From positions 682,001 through 746,000 of the forward strand of contig LLCB01000001.1 of the NCBI GenBank assembly GCA_001414345.1: a stretch of 64,000 nt of DNA, in the 5' to 3' direction. This document shows positions 22,418 through 35,818 of the stretch, piece by piece (the stretch's first letter is position 1; the number at the start of each line of letters is the position of its first letter). Source of the stretch: Hymenoscyphus infarciens. Taxonomy: Eukaryota; Ascomycota; Leotiomycetes; Helotiales; Helotiaceae. Made by a program: the position numbers and the translations under genes. Below the pieces are notes generated by a model that was given only the letters and a program-made list of their open reading frames with translations, was not told the DNA's origin and did not search any database.

Positions 22418-25400
22418 TAAAAACAATAACTCTTCTTTACTAGTAATAGCCTTTATAATATCTCTTTTAAGCTTATTATTACTTTTTTTATTTTAATTTC
22501 GATTTAGCCTAGAATTAGACTATAATAATATATTCTTAAATAGCTAGGATTCTAGAGATCTTCTAGACAGCTAGTAATACTAGAGTTTAATATCTATATA
22601 AATAGCTAGTAAAAATCGTATCTTATATATTAAGAGATTAGAATATACTAAGTATTCTTAAGAATCCTAATAACCCTCTCTATATAAGAATTACTATATA
22701 TAATTTAAATAGTTAATAATATAAATAGTTATCTAGAAAACTCTTAAATTACTCTCTTTATCTCCGCTTTTTAAATATTTAATATATTAGACTTAGAAGT
22801 AACTCTAGGTCTCTCTTAAGCTTTACTTCTAAGTATAGAGCCCTCTTTTAAGTAATAAAGTTAAGCCTCTACTAAAAGGTCTCTAACTTAGTACTATACC
22901 TCTAAGAACACTAAGAAGCCTAAGAATAATAAAGGTAAAGGCCTAGTACTAAGAAGCTAGAGAGATTAATAAGACTTCTCTAATATAGATAAGATATAGA
23001 GTATAATCTAAGCTATAGAGGCTAAGAATTAAGAAAAAGAATAGAGAATTTTAGAGTAAGATAATTAAATTATCTAATTATTAGACCTAGTATAGTAAAT
23101 TAGTTAATAACTACTAAATAATAACTAAAGTCTAAGTCTTATCTAACCTATATAAATACCTCCTTCTATCTCTTCTAACTATTATTAAAGGTAAGACTCT
23201 ATTTCTAATATTCCTTTCTTATAATAACCTACTTTATATCTATAATCTAAAAGCATCTTAAAAGCCCTTTAACCTATTAAAAGTAAAATTATAAAGAAAA
23301 TTAAACCTTTAGATAATAATACTTTACCTACTTATAAATAATAGAAGATATCTATATATAATAGACTCTAAGTAAACGCTAACTATTACTATATACTAGA
23401 AACTTATAAAGCTCTTATTTAAAAGACGACTATAAAACTTACTAGGAACTACTTAGAGCCTTAATATAAGTTAGATATAGGTAATATAGCCTTTAAAGAT
23501 TAATAAGATATAATCGAACTCCTCGATTTCTACTTCTTAACTAGTTATAAGAAAGAGAATACTTAGAATAAATTTTAAGTCTTATAAATAGGTAGAAAGA
23601 GTTATATAAAAGAAACTTTTTTAGATTTTAAAATACACTTCTTAAGTATAGCTATACTTAGAAGAATACTAGAGTTAAAAAGATTCTACTAGATATAAGA
23701 TAAGATTATATTATAGCTCTAAAGTAGCTCTACTTTAACTAAGAGAGATTAGAATTATAATTTTAATAAAATAGTAGTATATCTTTTAGCCTTAAATAAG
23801 AAGAAGTACTAAAATATAGAGTTATTTATAACTAGTATTATAACTAAACTAATTAGTATAATCTTATTATTTAAAAAGATAAGTACTTTTTAATCTTTAT
23901 CTAGCTCTACTTTAAAACCCTCTCTACTCTTATATAGACTTAATCCTATATCTTAGAAGATTTTATAAACTCTTAGACTATTTTCTACTAGTAAAAAATT
24001 AAAAACTATATTAATAGACTAAGTCCTTACTAGTATAAAGTGTTACTATTATAGTAAGCTTAGGTATTTTAAACCTAATTACTCTAATCTTCCTACTATT
24101 AATAAGATAGATAATTAACTTAAAGAAGAATAACCTTTTAAAGAGTACTCTAACTCTAAGCTAAGTTAGAAAGAAAATAAAGAAGCCTAGGTAAAAATTC
24201 CTTTCTAGGCTTATATAAATATAATCTAGCTAGACTTAATCTTTTTAAGCTTATAAGAGGAAAATAATTCCTTATAAATACTACTCTTAGTATATAGAGA
24301 TATAGTATTAAAATATAAGCTTTAGTAGATATAGAAGTAAATAGGTACCTGTTTCTAAATTAACCTCTAGCTCTATACTTATCTAAGATAATAGGTTTAA
24401 AGATTTAGAGATTACTATATATAATATCTATTTATAGATATAATAATAGTATTAAAAGCTAGGTAACTTAGTTTATATAACTATATTTAAATATTAATAA
24501 ATATTATATTCTTAACAACCTCTTTATTATTCTAAACCTTAAATAATAAGATCTAATTATTAGTAATAAGTAGTTAAACTACTTTAAAGTCCTTCTTAAC
24601 CTCTTAAAGAGCTAGATTACTTAGCTAGCCGATTATCTCTTAACTCTCTATTATAATAAGAAAATTTTACTTTCTCTTTTTAGCTAGAACTAGAAACCCT
24701 TTTTAAATTACTAGTTAGATATAAATTAAAGAGAATATACTATCTAATAATAAGAAAGACGTAAAAAGAGTAGACTTATAAATATAGCTAAGTTATTATT
24801 TCTATTTAAAATAACACCTTCTAAAATTTTAATATCTAACTTTAGTTTAAAGCTTCTATAAACTACTAATATAGTATTAAAAGGCTAAACCTTATACTCT
24901 TTTATTTATAAAATAAGTATAAATATAATATATTATAATATAAAATAGCTTAATTTAGAATTTTATATAATAAGCTTTTATAAACTAGATTAGATTATTA
25001 ATAAGAGATTAGCCTCTCTCTAAGATAATAATAAGATAAGAGCTCTAATATAAGCCTAACTCTTAAAATATTACTTATCTTATAAAAACATATTCTTAAA
25101 AGTAGCTTCTAATAAACTCCTTCCTTACTATAAATATAACTATAAGATTACTTTAAATAAGCTACTTTCTAACTTCTTTTTACCTCTATATTAATAGTTA
25201 ACTATAGAGCTTAAAGCTATAAAGGAGTATCTTATAAAGAATCTAGATAAGAGGTTTATTATTAATAGTAATAGCTCTTTTACCTCTCTAGTACTCTTTA
25301 TTAAAAAGACTAATAGTAATAAGTTATAGTTCTATATTAATTATAAAAAGCTAAACGCTCTAACTTTAAATAATCTCTATCTAATCTCTTATATTAATAA

Positions 25401-28400
25401 GCTCTTTTCTAAGATAAAGATAGCTAAAATCTTTACTAAATTAGATATTAGATAAGCTTTCTATTATATTTAAATAGACTCTAACTTAGAAGAGATAACT
25501 ATATTTAGAACTAAGTATAATATATATAAATATAAAGTCTTTTCTTTTAAACTCTATAATAGCCTTACTATTTATTAACGTTATATAAATAATATCTTAA
25601 TTAACTATTTAGACGACTTCTATATTATCTATTTAGATAATATTTTAATTTATTTAAATACTATTAAAGAATATAAGAAATAGGTTAGAAAGGTTCTAAA
25701 TTAGCTCTAAGAAGTAAGACTTTAGGTAGATATTAAGAAAAGTAAATTTAGTATTACTAGAGTTAAATACTTAGGATTTATCTTAACTATAAAAGGACTT
25801 AAAGTTAACTTTAAAAAAGTAGAGCCTTTATAAAACTAGGACTAACCTAATACTATAATAAGTATAAAGTCTTATCTAAGGTTTATAAGATTCTATAAAT
25901 AATTTATTAAAAGTTATACTAAAATTACTAAACCTCTAACTATAATAATACGCTTTATAAAGCTATTTTTATAAATATCTAAATATAATAAAGCTTTTAA
26001 AGTACTAAGAACTAGGCTACTTACTATATAAACCTTATACTACTTTAACTCTAATTATAATATAAAGGTAGAAATAGACTTCTTAAAAGGAGTAATAGTA
26101 GATATATTCTTATAATAATATAATAGCTTTTAATACTCTATTAGGTTCTACTTATACGTCCTAGTTAGCTATAAATCGAATTAGAAGATCTATAATAAAA
26201 AACTATCTACTATTATAAAAGCTTTTAAGAAATAGCGTCTTAAACTTATATTATATTAAAAGCGTATTAATATATATTTAAACTATAGATTATTAGAATA
26301 CTTTATAATAACTAAGCTACTTATAGCTAAGTAAGTCTAATAGATAGAGTTTTTATTAGACTTTAACTTTTAAATCTAATTTATATCTAAGAAGAGTAAT
26401 TAAAAAGTAGATATATTAACTTAATATAAATAAGACCTAAAAACCTATAATTAAGCTAAATTAGATAGCTGCTTATATACCTTCTTAGGACCTAATTAGT
26501 TAGACTCTTAAATTAATACTAAACTTACTTAGATCTTTTTATAAGAATAGTCTATATCTTTTAATATAATAGATATTATTCTAGAATTAAGTTTAAATAT
26601 AATTTAAAAGTTAAAAGAAAATAACCTACACTTCTTTTAGAAAGAACGTTATAAACTTCTAAATAGATACTCTATCTTACTAGATAATTTACTTCTTTTT
26701 AAGAATTAACTTTATATTTAAAGGAATACTAAACTCTATATAAAGCTAATTAGAGAAGTCTATAACTAAGTATCTAGTACTTACTTAAGTATAAAAAAGA
26801 TATACTAGTTATTAGTATAATACTACTACTAGGTTAGACTAGGTTTAGACTATAAGAGGTATATAAGGAATTATTAAGCTTATAAATACTCCTATTCTTA
26901 ATAAACTAAGTAATAAGACTTTCTTTACCTCTTATTTATACTTAACTATTCTATATAATATTTATATATAGATTTTAAATTATTCTTAAAAGATAAACAT
27001 AGATTTAACACTATACTAGTATTTATTAACTAACTTAGAAAGGATTTAGTATTAATACTCTACTACTTAACTATAGATACTAAAAGCCTAGCTAAACTCT
27101 TTATTTAATAGATTTACTATTTTAGTTACTATTTTAAATTAATTATATCTAATTAAAGACTTTAATTTATATTATTATTTTAGACTAAATTTTATTAAAT
27201 AATTAGTATTAAGCTTAAGCTTAGTACTACTTACTATAAATAAATAGACAGATAGATAGAGATAATAAACTAATATATTAATTAGAAACTAAGGCCTTTT
27301 ATAAACTACTACTAAGATAACTAGAGTAAATTAATCCCTTTAATAGATAGAGTATAAATAATACTTCTATACTTATCTATTAGTATAACCTCTTATTAGC
27401 TTAAGTTTAAACTCGACCTAAGGACTTTATAAGACTAGAATACGTTAAAGACGTCTATTCTCTAAGAACGTCTTAACTATAATAAGATAGTAAAAGTAGT
27501 CTAATATATATACTCTACTTAAGAAATAGCTAAAGATAATATAAATAAGGCCTAGAAAAGAATAAAGAATAGTATAAATTAATATTAAAGAGCTATTAAC
27601 TAAGACGTTAAAGATAAAGTCTACTTATTTACTAAGAATCTTAAGATAAATCGTCTTAGTAGAAAGCTTATTAAATAGTAGATAAGACCTTTTAAAATAC
27701 TAGATTATATAAGATACTTCTATAAGCTAAAACTTCTAGAAAGATTATTAATTTATAATATTTTTACCTCTAATATACTTTTAAAAGATCTAAACACCCT
27801 CTTACTAGGATAAGAGGCTCTAGAGCCTCTACTAGATATTATTAAAAGTATATAAGAATAAGAAGTTTAAGAAATACTTAGTAGTAGACTTTTTAAAAGA
27901 TAGCTATAATACTAGGTAAAATAGATTAAATATAATTTAGATCTTACTTAGTATCTTATAAATAATTTTTAAGGTTTACTATATTATCTAAAAGACTTTT
28001 ATACTAAATATCTAGAAGAGCTAAGACTACTCTAACACCTCTCTAAATAGCTTAATATATAGGAATTAGATAAGAATTAGATAAAAGAGTTAATTTATAA
28101 AACTCTATTAATACTCTCTAATTCTAGTTACTCTTAATAAAGAACTTATAATAAAAACCTAAGATAAAATACTAACTAGTAGAAATGTTTAAAGTTAATA
28201 AAGTAAAGAACTAAGACTAAGTTACTATTAAAATAAGGCTTACTAACCCTCTCTAGGCTATAGTCTCTCCTTCCTTTAACTTATTATTCTCCTCTCTACT
28301 CTCTTAAGTATAAGGAGTCTAAATTAGCTCTTCCTCTACTACCTCCTTCTTATAAAGACGCTTCTTACCTTAGCAACCTCTTATAACCAGCTTTAGAGAG

Positions 28401-29515
28401 GACGCCTATAAACTCTTTAGATAGGTCTTAAAGAGAACCTAAACCTAGGTTTAGATAGAGGTCCTACCCTCTATAGTATAGTATAAGAACTATTAAATAT
28501 TAGTAACTAAAACCTCTTTAATAAATAAGAGGTACTTATAATAACCTTAGTATAAAGCGCCTAAGTCTCTTCTAAGAGAGTAAACTATACCTTTAAACTA
28601 TTCTTTAGTATCTCTATACTAGTAATAACTAATACCTTATCTAAAACCTTAATAGCTTTCTTAATCTCTCTCTTCTTCTTTTTAAGCTTAAGCTTACTAA
28701 ACTCCTTCTTTATAAACTATAGTAACTACCTAAGTTAGAACAGATTTAGTATATATTTAAGATTAAACTTACTAAGATATATATAGTATTCTACTCTATA
28801 TAGTATCTATACTTCTTCGACTTTAGCTTCTTAAAAGTATATATATAATCTCTATTCTAAGATTTTACCTAAAGGTACTAAACGTAGTAGACTTAGTAAG
28901 TAGCTAAAAGTATACTAGAAGAATATAAGAGAGGTATTTTACTATATTAGATTAGCTCTAAATTAGATCTATTTAAGAAGAGAAGAACTTACTTTTATAT
29001 ATATATATATAATATATATATTCTAAGAAGATAAGTTAGTATATAAGAATATACTTAATTAAAAGATATTCTTACTATTTATATTATTTAAATAAAAAGA
29101 AAAGAAGAAGAGAAGTTAGAATTAGAGAAAAGTCGTCTATTAATATACTACTTATAATAATAGCTATTACTTTATAATTATTATTTATTACTTAATAATT
29201 ACTATTATAATATATAATAATAGTAAGAATACGATAACTCTATAGTAGTATATCGCTTTCTACTCTATAGCTAATTATCAGCCTCGCTTCTATTTATATC
29301 TTATTATTATATAATATATAGTAGTAAATAAAGAGTAATTAGCTCTTAAAATAATAATACTACTAGCTACTAACTCTACCTCGACTACTAGATACTATAA
29401 TAGTAAGATAAGTTATATTCTTTATAACAAAAAGATAAATAATACTCTAATTAACTTAATACTATACTAATTAACAACCGAAGACTTAGGATAAGTCTTT
29501 TTAAAGAAGAGGAGA

Positions 29516-29768
29516 TATAATAGTATACTATCCTAGATTATTATATAATAGCACTTATTATATAATAGCACTATTCTGAATTATCGATATTCGTGAAACT
29601 GCTAATATCTCTAAGCACTACTAATACCTCTAATACTTTTGAGGCTAAGATTACGAATAACTAATACTTATACGAGCGAAGTATCGAAGATATTAATATC
29701 TAACATTTATATATAGAAGAGATTAAGATTTAGATATTATATGTTTAGCTTTCTAAAGAATTAGAGGT
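29516..29768 (+). repeat. 3' LTR of the outer chromovirus, first part
   Basis: Starts TATAATAG right after the purine tract and matches the 5' LTR from its first base. It carries one 17-bp tandem duplication (unit ATTATATAATAGCACTT-like, near 29540-29572) absent from the 5' LTR. It ends with GAGGT at 29764-29768, the target site of the nested element. Confidence 0.88.
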
Positions 29769-29959
29769 TATAACAGCTCTCTACAAATATATAAAGAGAG
29801 TGCTTATAGAATAGTATCTAATATTAAGAAAAACTAAACTAAAGAGAAAAGCGAAGAGTATAAACACTCTAGCTTTATTTATATATATTAAGCGAAGCCT
29901 TAGTAAAGCCTTAGGCTAACCTGGTTACGTAAGTGACGTATATAACTAAGACTATTATA
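29769..29959 (-). repeat. 3' LTR of the nested element
   Basis: 191 bp, TATAACAG...ACTATTATA, nearly identical to 35381-35571. Contains a conserved GTTACGTAAGTGACGTATATA segment near its end, seen in both copies. Confidence 0.9.
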
Positions 29960-32900
29960 CTACCTTCTCTTTAAAAGGGCCTCTTATAACTAAGTAGCTT
30001 TATTCTCTTTTAATATAGAAGTATTAAGCTCTAGCTCGCTATAATCCTCTCTTCTAGCCTTATATACTACTTTCTATAGTAGAAGAGCTTTTAAGGGACT
30101 AGCTATTTTTAGCTTCTCTAAATAGAACCTCTCTACTAGTTATAGCGTATATATTAGTTATTAAGCTAGATACTAATTAAGGTCTTTATTATAGCCTTTC
30201 TACTTAATTTAGTAATAGAGAGACTACTATCTCTTCTTACTAGCTAGTATTTCTTTAACCTCTTATTCCTCTTCTTTATTTATAATAATTAATAGAGGTA
30301 GTATAACTACTTATTCTAGTAAGAGATCGTCTATAGCTTTATATAACTTCTTAAAGGCGAAGATAGAGTAAACTTTAATAGAAGCTAGTAGTTATAATTA
30401 GAAAGCAGAACCTACTTCTTTAAGGATCTTAAAAGGGCTAGCTATCTAGTAGTCTAGCTTTTAGCTTAGTTATTAAGTTACCTAGTCCTTTATTATAATA
30501 AAGACTATATCTCCTACTCTAAAATTAACGTCTCGTCTATATTTATTTATATCTCGTTCTTTCTTCTATTAAGCTTTTAATATATTTACTTAGCTAATAT
30601 CTAAGACCTCTTAGATTATCTTTATAACTACTATAGCCTCTTCTTATAATAGCTATTCTTTTATATTAGCTAGTTCTAGTATTTATTAGTTAAACAAGGT
30701 TCTTAGTATATATCCCTTTTATAACTTAAAAGGTAATATCCTAATAGTACTATAAGGTAGTACTAACTATATATAGTCTATTATTAGAAGGATCTTAGAC
30801 TAATTAGTATAGTAATAATTAATATATAGCTATAAGTACTAATTAAGGTATTAATTTATAATCTTAGTCTAGCTATTTATTTAAATATAGTTTATAGTTA
30901 AGAGTTAAAGCTAAATACCTAGGATTTGAGTAAACTCTTTCTAGAATATAGTAATAAAGTAAGAGCTTCTATCTAATATTATACTTTCTAGAATCCTATA
31001 GTATTATAGAACGTGTTTAATATATAACCTTACTATCTATTTAGAAGTGATATTCTTATAATAGAGTATTAAAATAGACTATTTAAATAAGTAGTCTATT
31101 ACTATAAACACGTTATTATAACTATACTTATTAACTAGAAAGAACTTAAAGTCTATAGCTATATATTACTATATATATAGTAGTACTAGGAGTAGGTGTA
31201 GATAGCTAGGTGTTTTATCTTAAGAAACGTCTACTCTTCTATATTTATAATAGTTTTATATATATCTTATAATATTAGCTTTTATATTTTACTAGATATA
31301 TCTTAAATATAGAATCTAGTAGGTCTTATCCCTCTCTAAGTAAGCTAAAAGTATCTAATCGTAAGCCTTATAAATTAGGTCTATTCTTAGTATATCTACG
31401 TCTAGTATTACTAAGTAGTTTTAGTAAAGTAAAAAGCCTTCCTCTAAAGTATATAAGGAATTAGTATTAGTTTTAGCTTATGCTTATATAGCTTAAAGTG
31501 TTATAACATCCTTATTTACTTAGTAGATTTATTCTAAAAGTATAAATAATTCTTAAAAGTAGTTATTATTAACTAGAGCTAGTATAATTAAGCTTATTTT
31601 AACCCCTAGGTCTTTAAGCGCTTCTATATTAACTTATTCCTTTATTAGGAGTATATAGGTCTAGTACTACTCTTTAAGTTCCTTCTATAAGCGTATCTTA
31701 TTTACTTTATAAGTTAAAGCATTTATCTTACTATTCTTATACCTTAAATAGAATATAATAATAAAATAGTACTTAGCTAAGGCTTTAGCCTACCTTACTT
31801 AATAAGTAGTAAGTTACTTAGTAGTTATAAAGTACTTAAGCGCCTTATAATTAGTATAAATATAGATTTTTAAATAAGTACTTTATAGTTCTAGTCTCTA
31901 TTTTATAAATAAGTATATAATAGTAAGTAGCTCTTTATTATATATTTCGTAGTTATACTTAGCTAGAGACATAGTCTTACTAAAGTAGGCTATAAGGTAC
32001 TATTCTCTATTAGCTTATTATTATTATAATACTCTAGTAATAATTCTATTTAAAGCGTCTATCTTAATTATAGTAGAGAGGTTAAGAGAATAGTAGTAGA
32101 GAATTAGTATAGAGGTAAGTGCTATCTTTAGGTCTTTAAACACTTCCTAGTACTCCTTATTAAAATTAAAAGGTATATTATTCTACGTTAGATATACTAA
32201 GAGCTTTATAATTACACCGTAGTTCTAGATAAACCTTTAATAGAAGTTATAGAAACTAAGGAAGCTCTAAACGCCTTTTACTATCTCTAGAGCTTATTAT
32301 TTCTATACTACTAAGACCTTTTTAGGGTCTACTTTAATACTATTAGTACTAATAATAAACCTAAGGTATTTTATCTTCTTAATATTAAACTTATACTTCT
32401 TAATATTAACTTATAACCTAGTATTCTTAAAACGTTAAAGGACTTTTTATATATACTCTTTATATTTAAGAACATTTAATAAGTAGATAAGGATATTATC
32501 TAAGTAGATAGAGTAGAAGTTGTCTAGATAGTTAAATAAGACGTTATTTATATAGTACTAGTAGGTAGATAGGCTATTTATTAGACCGAATAGTAGGACC
32601 TTATACTTATACGTTCTATAGTAGGTATAAAAAGTAGTTAATTCTTTAACGTCTAGATCTATTTATATATAGTAGAAGGCTTACTAGATGTCTAGCTTAG
32701 TAAAAATATAAGCTTAACTAATATATATAAGCGTTTTATTAATTAGAGGTAATAAATAGTAGTCTTTTTAAGTAAGATTATTAAGTTTTTAGAAGTCGAT
32801 ATAGAAACATAGCCTTCTATCTACTTTCTTTATAAATAGAATAGAAGTAATAAAAGAGGACTAGCTATATTTAATAAACCCTTTATAGAGATTCTCTAAG

Positions 32901-35380
32901 ATATATTCCTTTATAGCTAATAACTCTTCTATAAATATCTTATATAGAGAGGAATATCTAAGAGTATTTAAACCTTTAAGATTAATCTTATAGTTATAGT
33001 ATTAGTAAGGTAGAAGAGTATCTAAGATAGCCTTAGAAAATACCTCTTTAAAGTCTTAGTACTTATTAGAAAGAGTAATATTAGAGGCTATATCTAGTTC
33101 TCGATTAGTTATAATAGTATTAATTTCGTATATACTTATAGTAAATATCTTACTATTCTCTTAGAGTAAGTAATAATATATTCTTATAACTAAAATAGCT
33201 AAAATGTTAATAATAGAGTCTAACTTCTTTAAAATAAAGGGTTTCTAATAGTATACTAAGGTAAGCACCTTCTTTATAACGCCTTTAAGTTCTTTCTTTA
33301 TAACCTAGTATTTTACTTATATTAAAGACTTATAGCCTCCTCTACTATGTATAGTTAGAGTATAACTGGCTAGGGTTATAGTATTAATTTTAAGGTAATC
33401 TATAAGCTCTAAGAGCCTTTTATCTTATTAATGTTATTTATCTATTTCTATAGCTTAGTTATAAGTATTAGCTTTATTCTAGTAAGAGAGTATAGAGTCT
33501 TTTAGTTATATAGTATCTTAAGAGAGAGGAGTTAGCTATTAAGTAGAGAAGTAAGGCTTAAGATTATTAAGCTAGAGTAGTTTTTAATAAGTTATATTAA
33601 TATTAATATAAAAGTACTTAAAGAACCTCTAACTAAGGATAATATTATATAAACCTAAGTCTAAGAGAATAAATAGTATATTAAAGAATTTATAGCTATC
33701 TAAGATATAATTTAAAAAGAGATAGTATATAGCTTTATTTCTAATTTCTCTATTATATTTATAAATCTTAATAGAAGTAAGAAGTCTTTTAGTCTTTAAA
33801 CTATAGAACTTTATAAGGTTATAACTAAGTTATATATTTATAAAAGAAAAGGCATTTATTCTAAGATTACTAAAAGTAGTAGTTTATATACTAAATCTAT
33901 TAATAGTTATTATACTAGGTAAAGTAAACGCTTTTCTACTAATTAATAACTATAGATTAATCTTAGAGAGATTAATCCTATATTTATCTAAAGAGGAGTC
34001 TTCTTTTAAACTTCTTTATTTTCTAACTTTAAACTAGTATCTTTTCTTTTAAGCTCTTTAAAGTTAACTCTATATATCCTTAGCTTTAGATAATCCTTAA
34101 TATAATAACTAGGCTTACTATAGTTAAAGTACTTATCTAATAGTCCTAGAGTTAAATAGTTATTTATAGTAGAGGTGTTAAGGCGTCTAAGAGAGATAAA
34201 AGAGGTTATAAAGGAAGAAGGGCTAGTAGGTATAGAAGTAGGTATATATAGGTTTAAGGTAGAAGGAAAGTTTACTACTTATACTCTTTAAGAAGCGAGA
34301 TTTTAGAGGTTACTATTAATACTACTTATAAGATTATAAAAGGAGTTTATATCTCTCTTAGCTTAGAACTTAGTAATAATAAGAGATTAGTATAGTATAA
34401 GAGTTAACTTATTCTATAAGTCTTCTACCTAGTCTTATAAGAGAACTTCGACTTTATCTATAAGTTATTAGAACTTAGTATAGAAGTTATAGAAAGTTTC
34501 TATCTTTAATATAATAAGGTCTTAGTATTAGATATAAGCTTCTTAATATAAGTAAGAGCTAATAGTAATGTTTTAGAGATAAGTTAATATCTCTTTATAG
34601 CTACTAAACTAGTTAATAGTATTAAACTTATATCTTAGGTAAATATAGTTTTAAGCTCTTTTAAAAGTATAGTAGTAAATTAAATTTATCTTTACTTTCT
34701 TAGACTTAAAGTAGTTAATATTAATAAATAACTTTACTATAATTTCAGTTTCCTAGGTAGCGTAAGTAAATTCGTCCTTTATAATAAATTAATAAAGATT
34801 AGCTATCTTACTTATCTTCTTAGATAATAGAGCTATAGAAGAGGAACGAGTTATATTAAGAGTTTATAGCTAAATAGAGGTATATTAATAGGAAGTACTA
34901 GCTATATTTAAAGTATTTACTTTAAGTTTATAAACTTTACTTATTAATAAGGTTATTACTTTAAGGATTTATTATAGAATAGAGTTAAGTAGAGGTAGTT
35001 TAGAGATCTTATATTATAAGGAACTAGTAGTTACCTTAGTAGGAGAAGGAGGTAGTAGTAGTATAGTAATAGCTAGTATATATGTTTTTTTAGGTCGAGT
35101 TCTTAAGCTAGATTAGGATATAACGTTAATAGAAGAGGGAAGAGAGATTAGCTCTACTAACTCTAAAGTAGAGTAGAATAGTTCTTAGGTCAATGAGTTA
35201 CTTTTAAAGAGCTCGACATAGCTAATAGAAGAATACTAGACTTTACTACTCGACGTAAATAGGTTAGGCTTTATAGAAGAGGATAGTGAATTTAGTAGAT
35301 TTAATATAAGTAAATATATATATTATTATTAAGATATTAATAAAAGCCTTCCTAGGTAAAGAGGGAGAGTTTAGTTTTAG

Positions 35381-35571
35381 TATAATAGCTCTTTATAAAT
35401 ATATAAAGAGAGTGCTTATAGAATAATACTTAATATTAAGGAAAACTAAACTAAAGAGAAAAGCGAAGAGTATAGGTACTCTAGCTTTATTTATATATAT
35501 TAAGCGAAGCCTCGGCAAAGCCTCGAGCTAACCTAGTTACGTAAGTGACGTATATAACTAGGACTGTTATA
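35381..35571 (-). repeat. 5' LTR of the nested element
   Basis: 191 bp, the same length as its partner at 29769. Differences between the copies are mostly C/T or G/A, e.g. TAGTAAAGCCTTAGG against CGGCAAAGCCTCGAG, the transitions RIP makes. Confidence 0.9.
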
Positions 35572-35576
35572 GAGGT

Positions 35577-35818
35577 TGTATATTTAGCTTTTTAGCTCTT
35601 ATTATTTAGTATTAGCTATATTAGGTAGAGCTTAGTTATTATTATTATTAGAACTTAGAAGCTTCTAAACTCTTATATATAGACGTTTATGTTTAGTATA
35701 GAAGAGAGACAGTTATTGTTTTCTTCTATATTAGAGCTTTATATCTACTTACGTTATTTAGCCTCGAACGTACTCTTATATACCTCTTCTTCTATAGTAT
35801 GTATTTCGTACTATTATA
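35577..35818 (+). repeat. 3' LTR of the outer chromovirus, second part
   Basis: Resumes the outer LTR exactly where 29768 left off (TGTATATTTAGCTTTTTAGC) and ends CTATTATA. The two parts total 495 bp; removing the 17-bp duplication gives 478, the length of the 5' LTR. Confidence 0.88.

Larger units (their letters stand above)
29769..35571 (-). mobile_element. nested Ty3/gypsy retrotransposon (5.8 kb, minus strand)
   Basis: Starts TATAACAG and ends CTGTTATA, flanked by GAGGT on both sides (29764-29768 and 35572-35576): a complete element inside the 3' LTR of the outer chromovirus. LTRs are 29769-29959 and 35381-35571, 191 bp each. The minus strand encodes a RIP-damaged reverse transcriptase at about 32440-32950: LAIKEYILENLYKGFI, VDRRLCFYIDF and FTKLDI, then IYLDNILIY. 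A purine tract (AAAGAGAAGGTAG on the minus strand) abuts the LTR at 29960, confirming minus orientation. Gag and integrase should lie above and below the RT in coordinates, but I did not resolve them cleanly. Confidence 0.9.
21940..35818 (+). mobile_element. RIP-degraded Ty3/gypsy chromovirus, interrupted by a nested element
   Basis: Bounded by LTRs at 21940-22417 and 29516-35818 (the latter split). Without the 5.8-kb insert the element is about 8.07 kb. On the plus strand, translation across many stops shows Ty3/gypsy order: reverse transcriptase (about 25190-25700; FTKLDIR.AFYYI and IYLDNILIY), integrase (about 26850-27400; IDFK..., IKLKLSTTYY) and a C-terminal chromodomain-like segment (about 27870-28030; Y.VKWIKYNLDLT.Y). 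Stops fall where Trp or Gln is expected, and the RT box YLDD reads YLDN, both expected of RIP. A purine tract AAAGAAGAGGAGA abuts the 3' LTR, fixing orientation. About 1.4 kb of unassigned sequence lies between chromodomain and 3' LTR. I see no matching 5-bp duplication at the outer ends. Confidence 0.88.
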
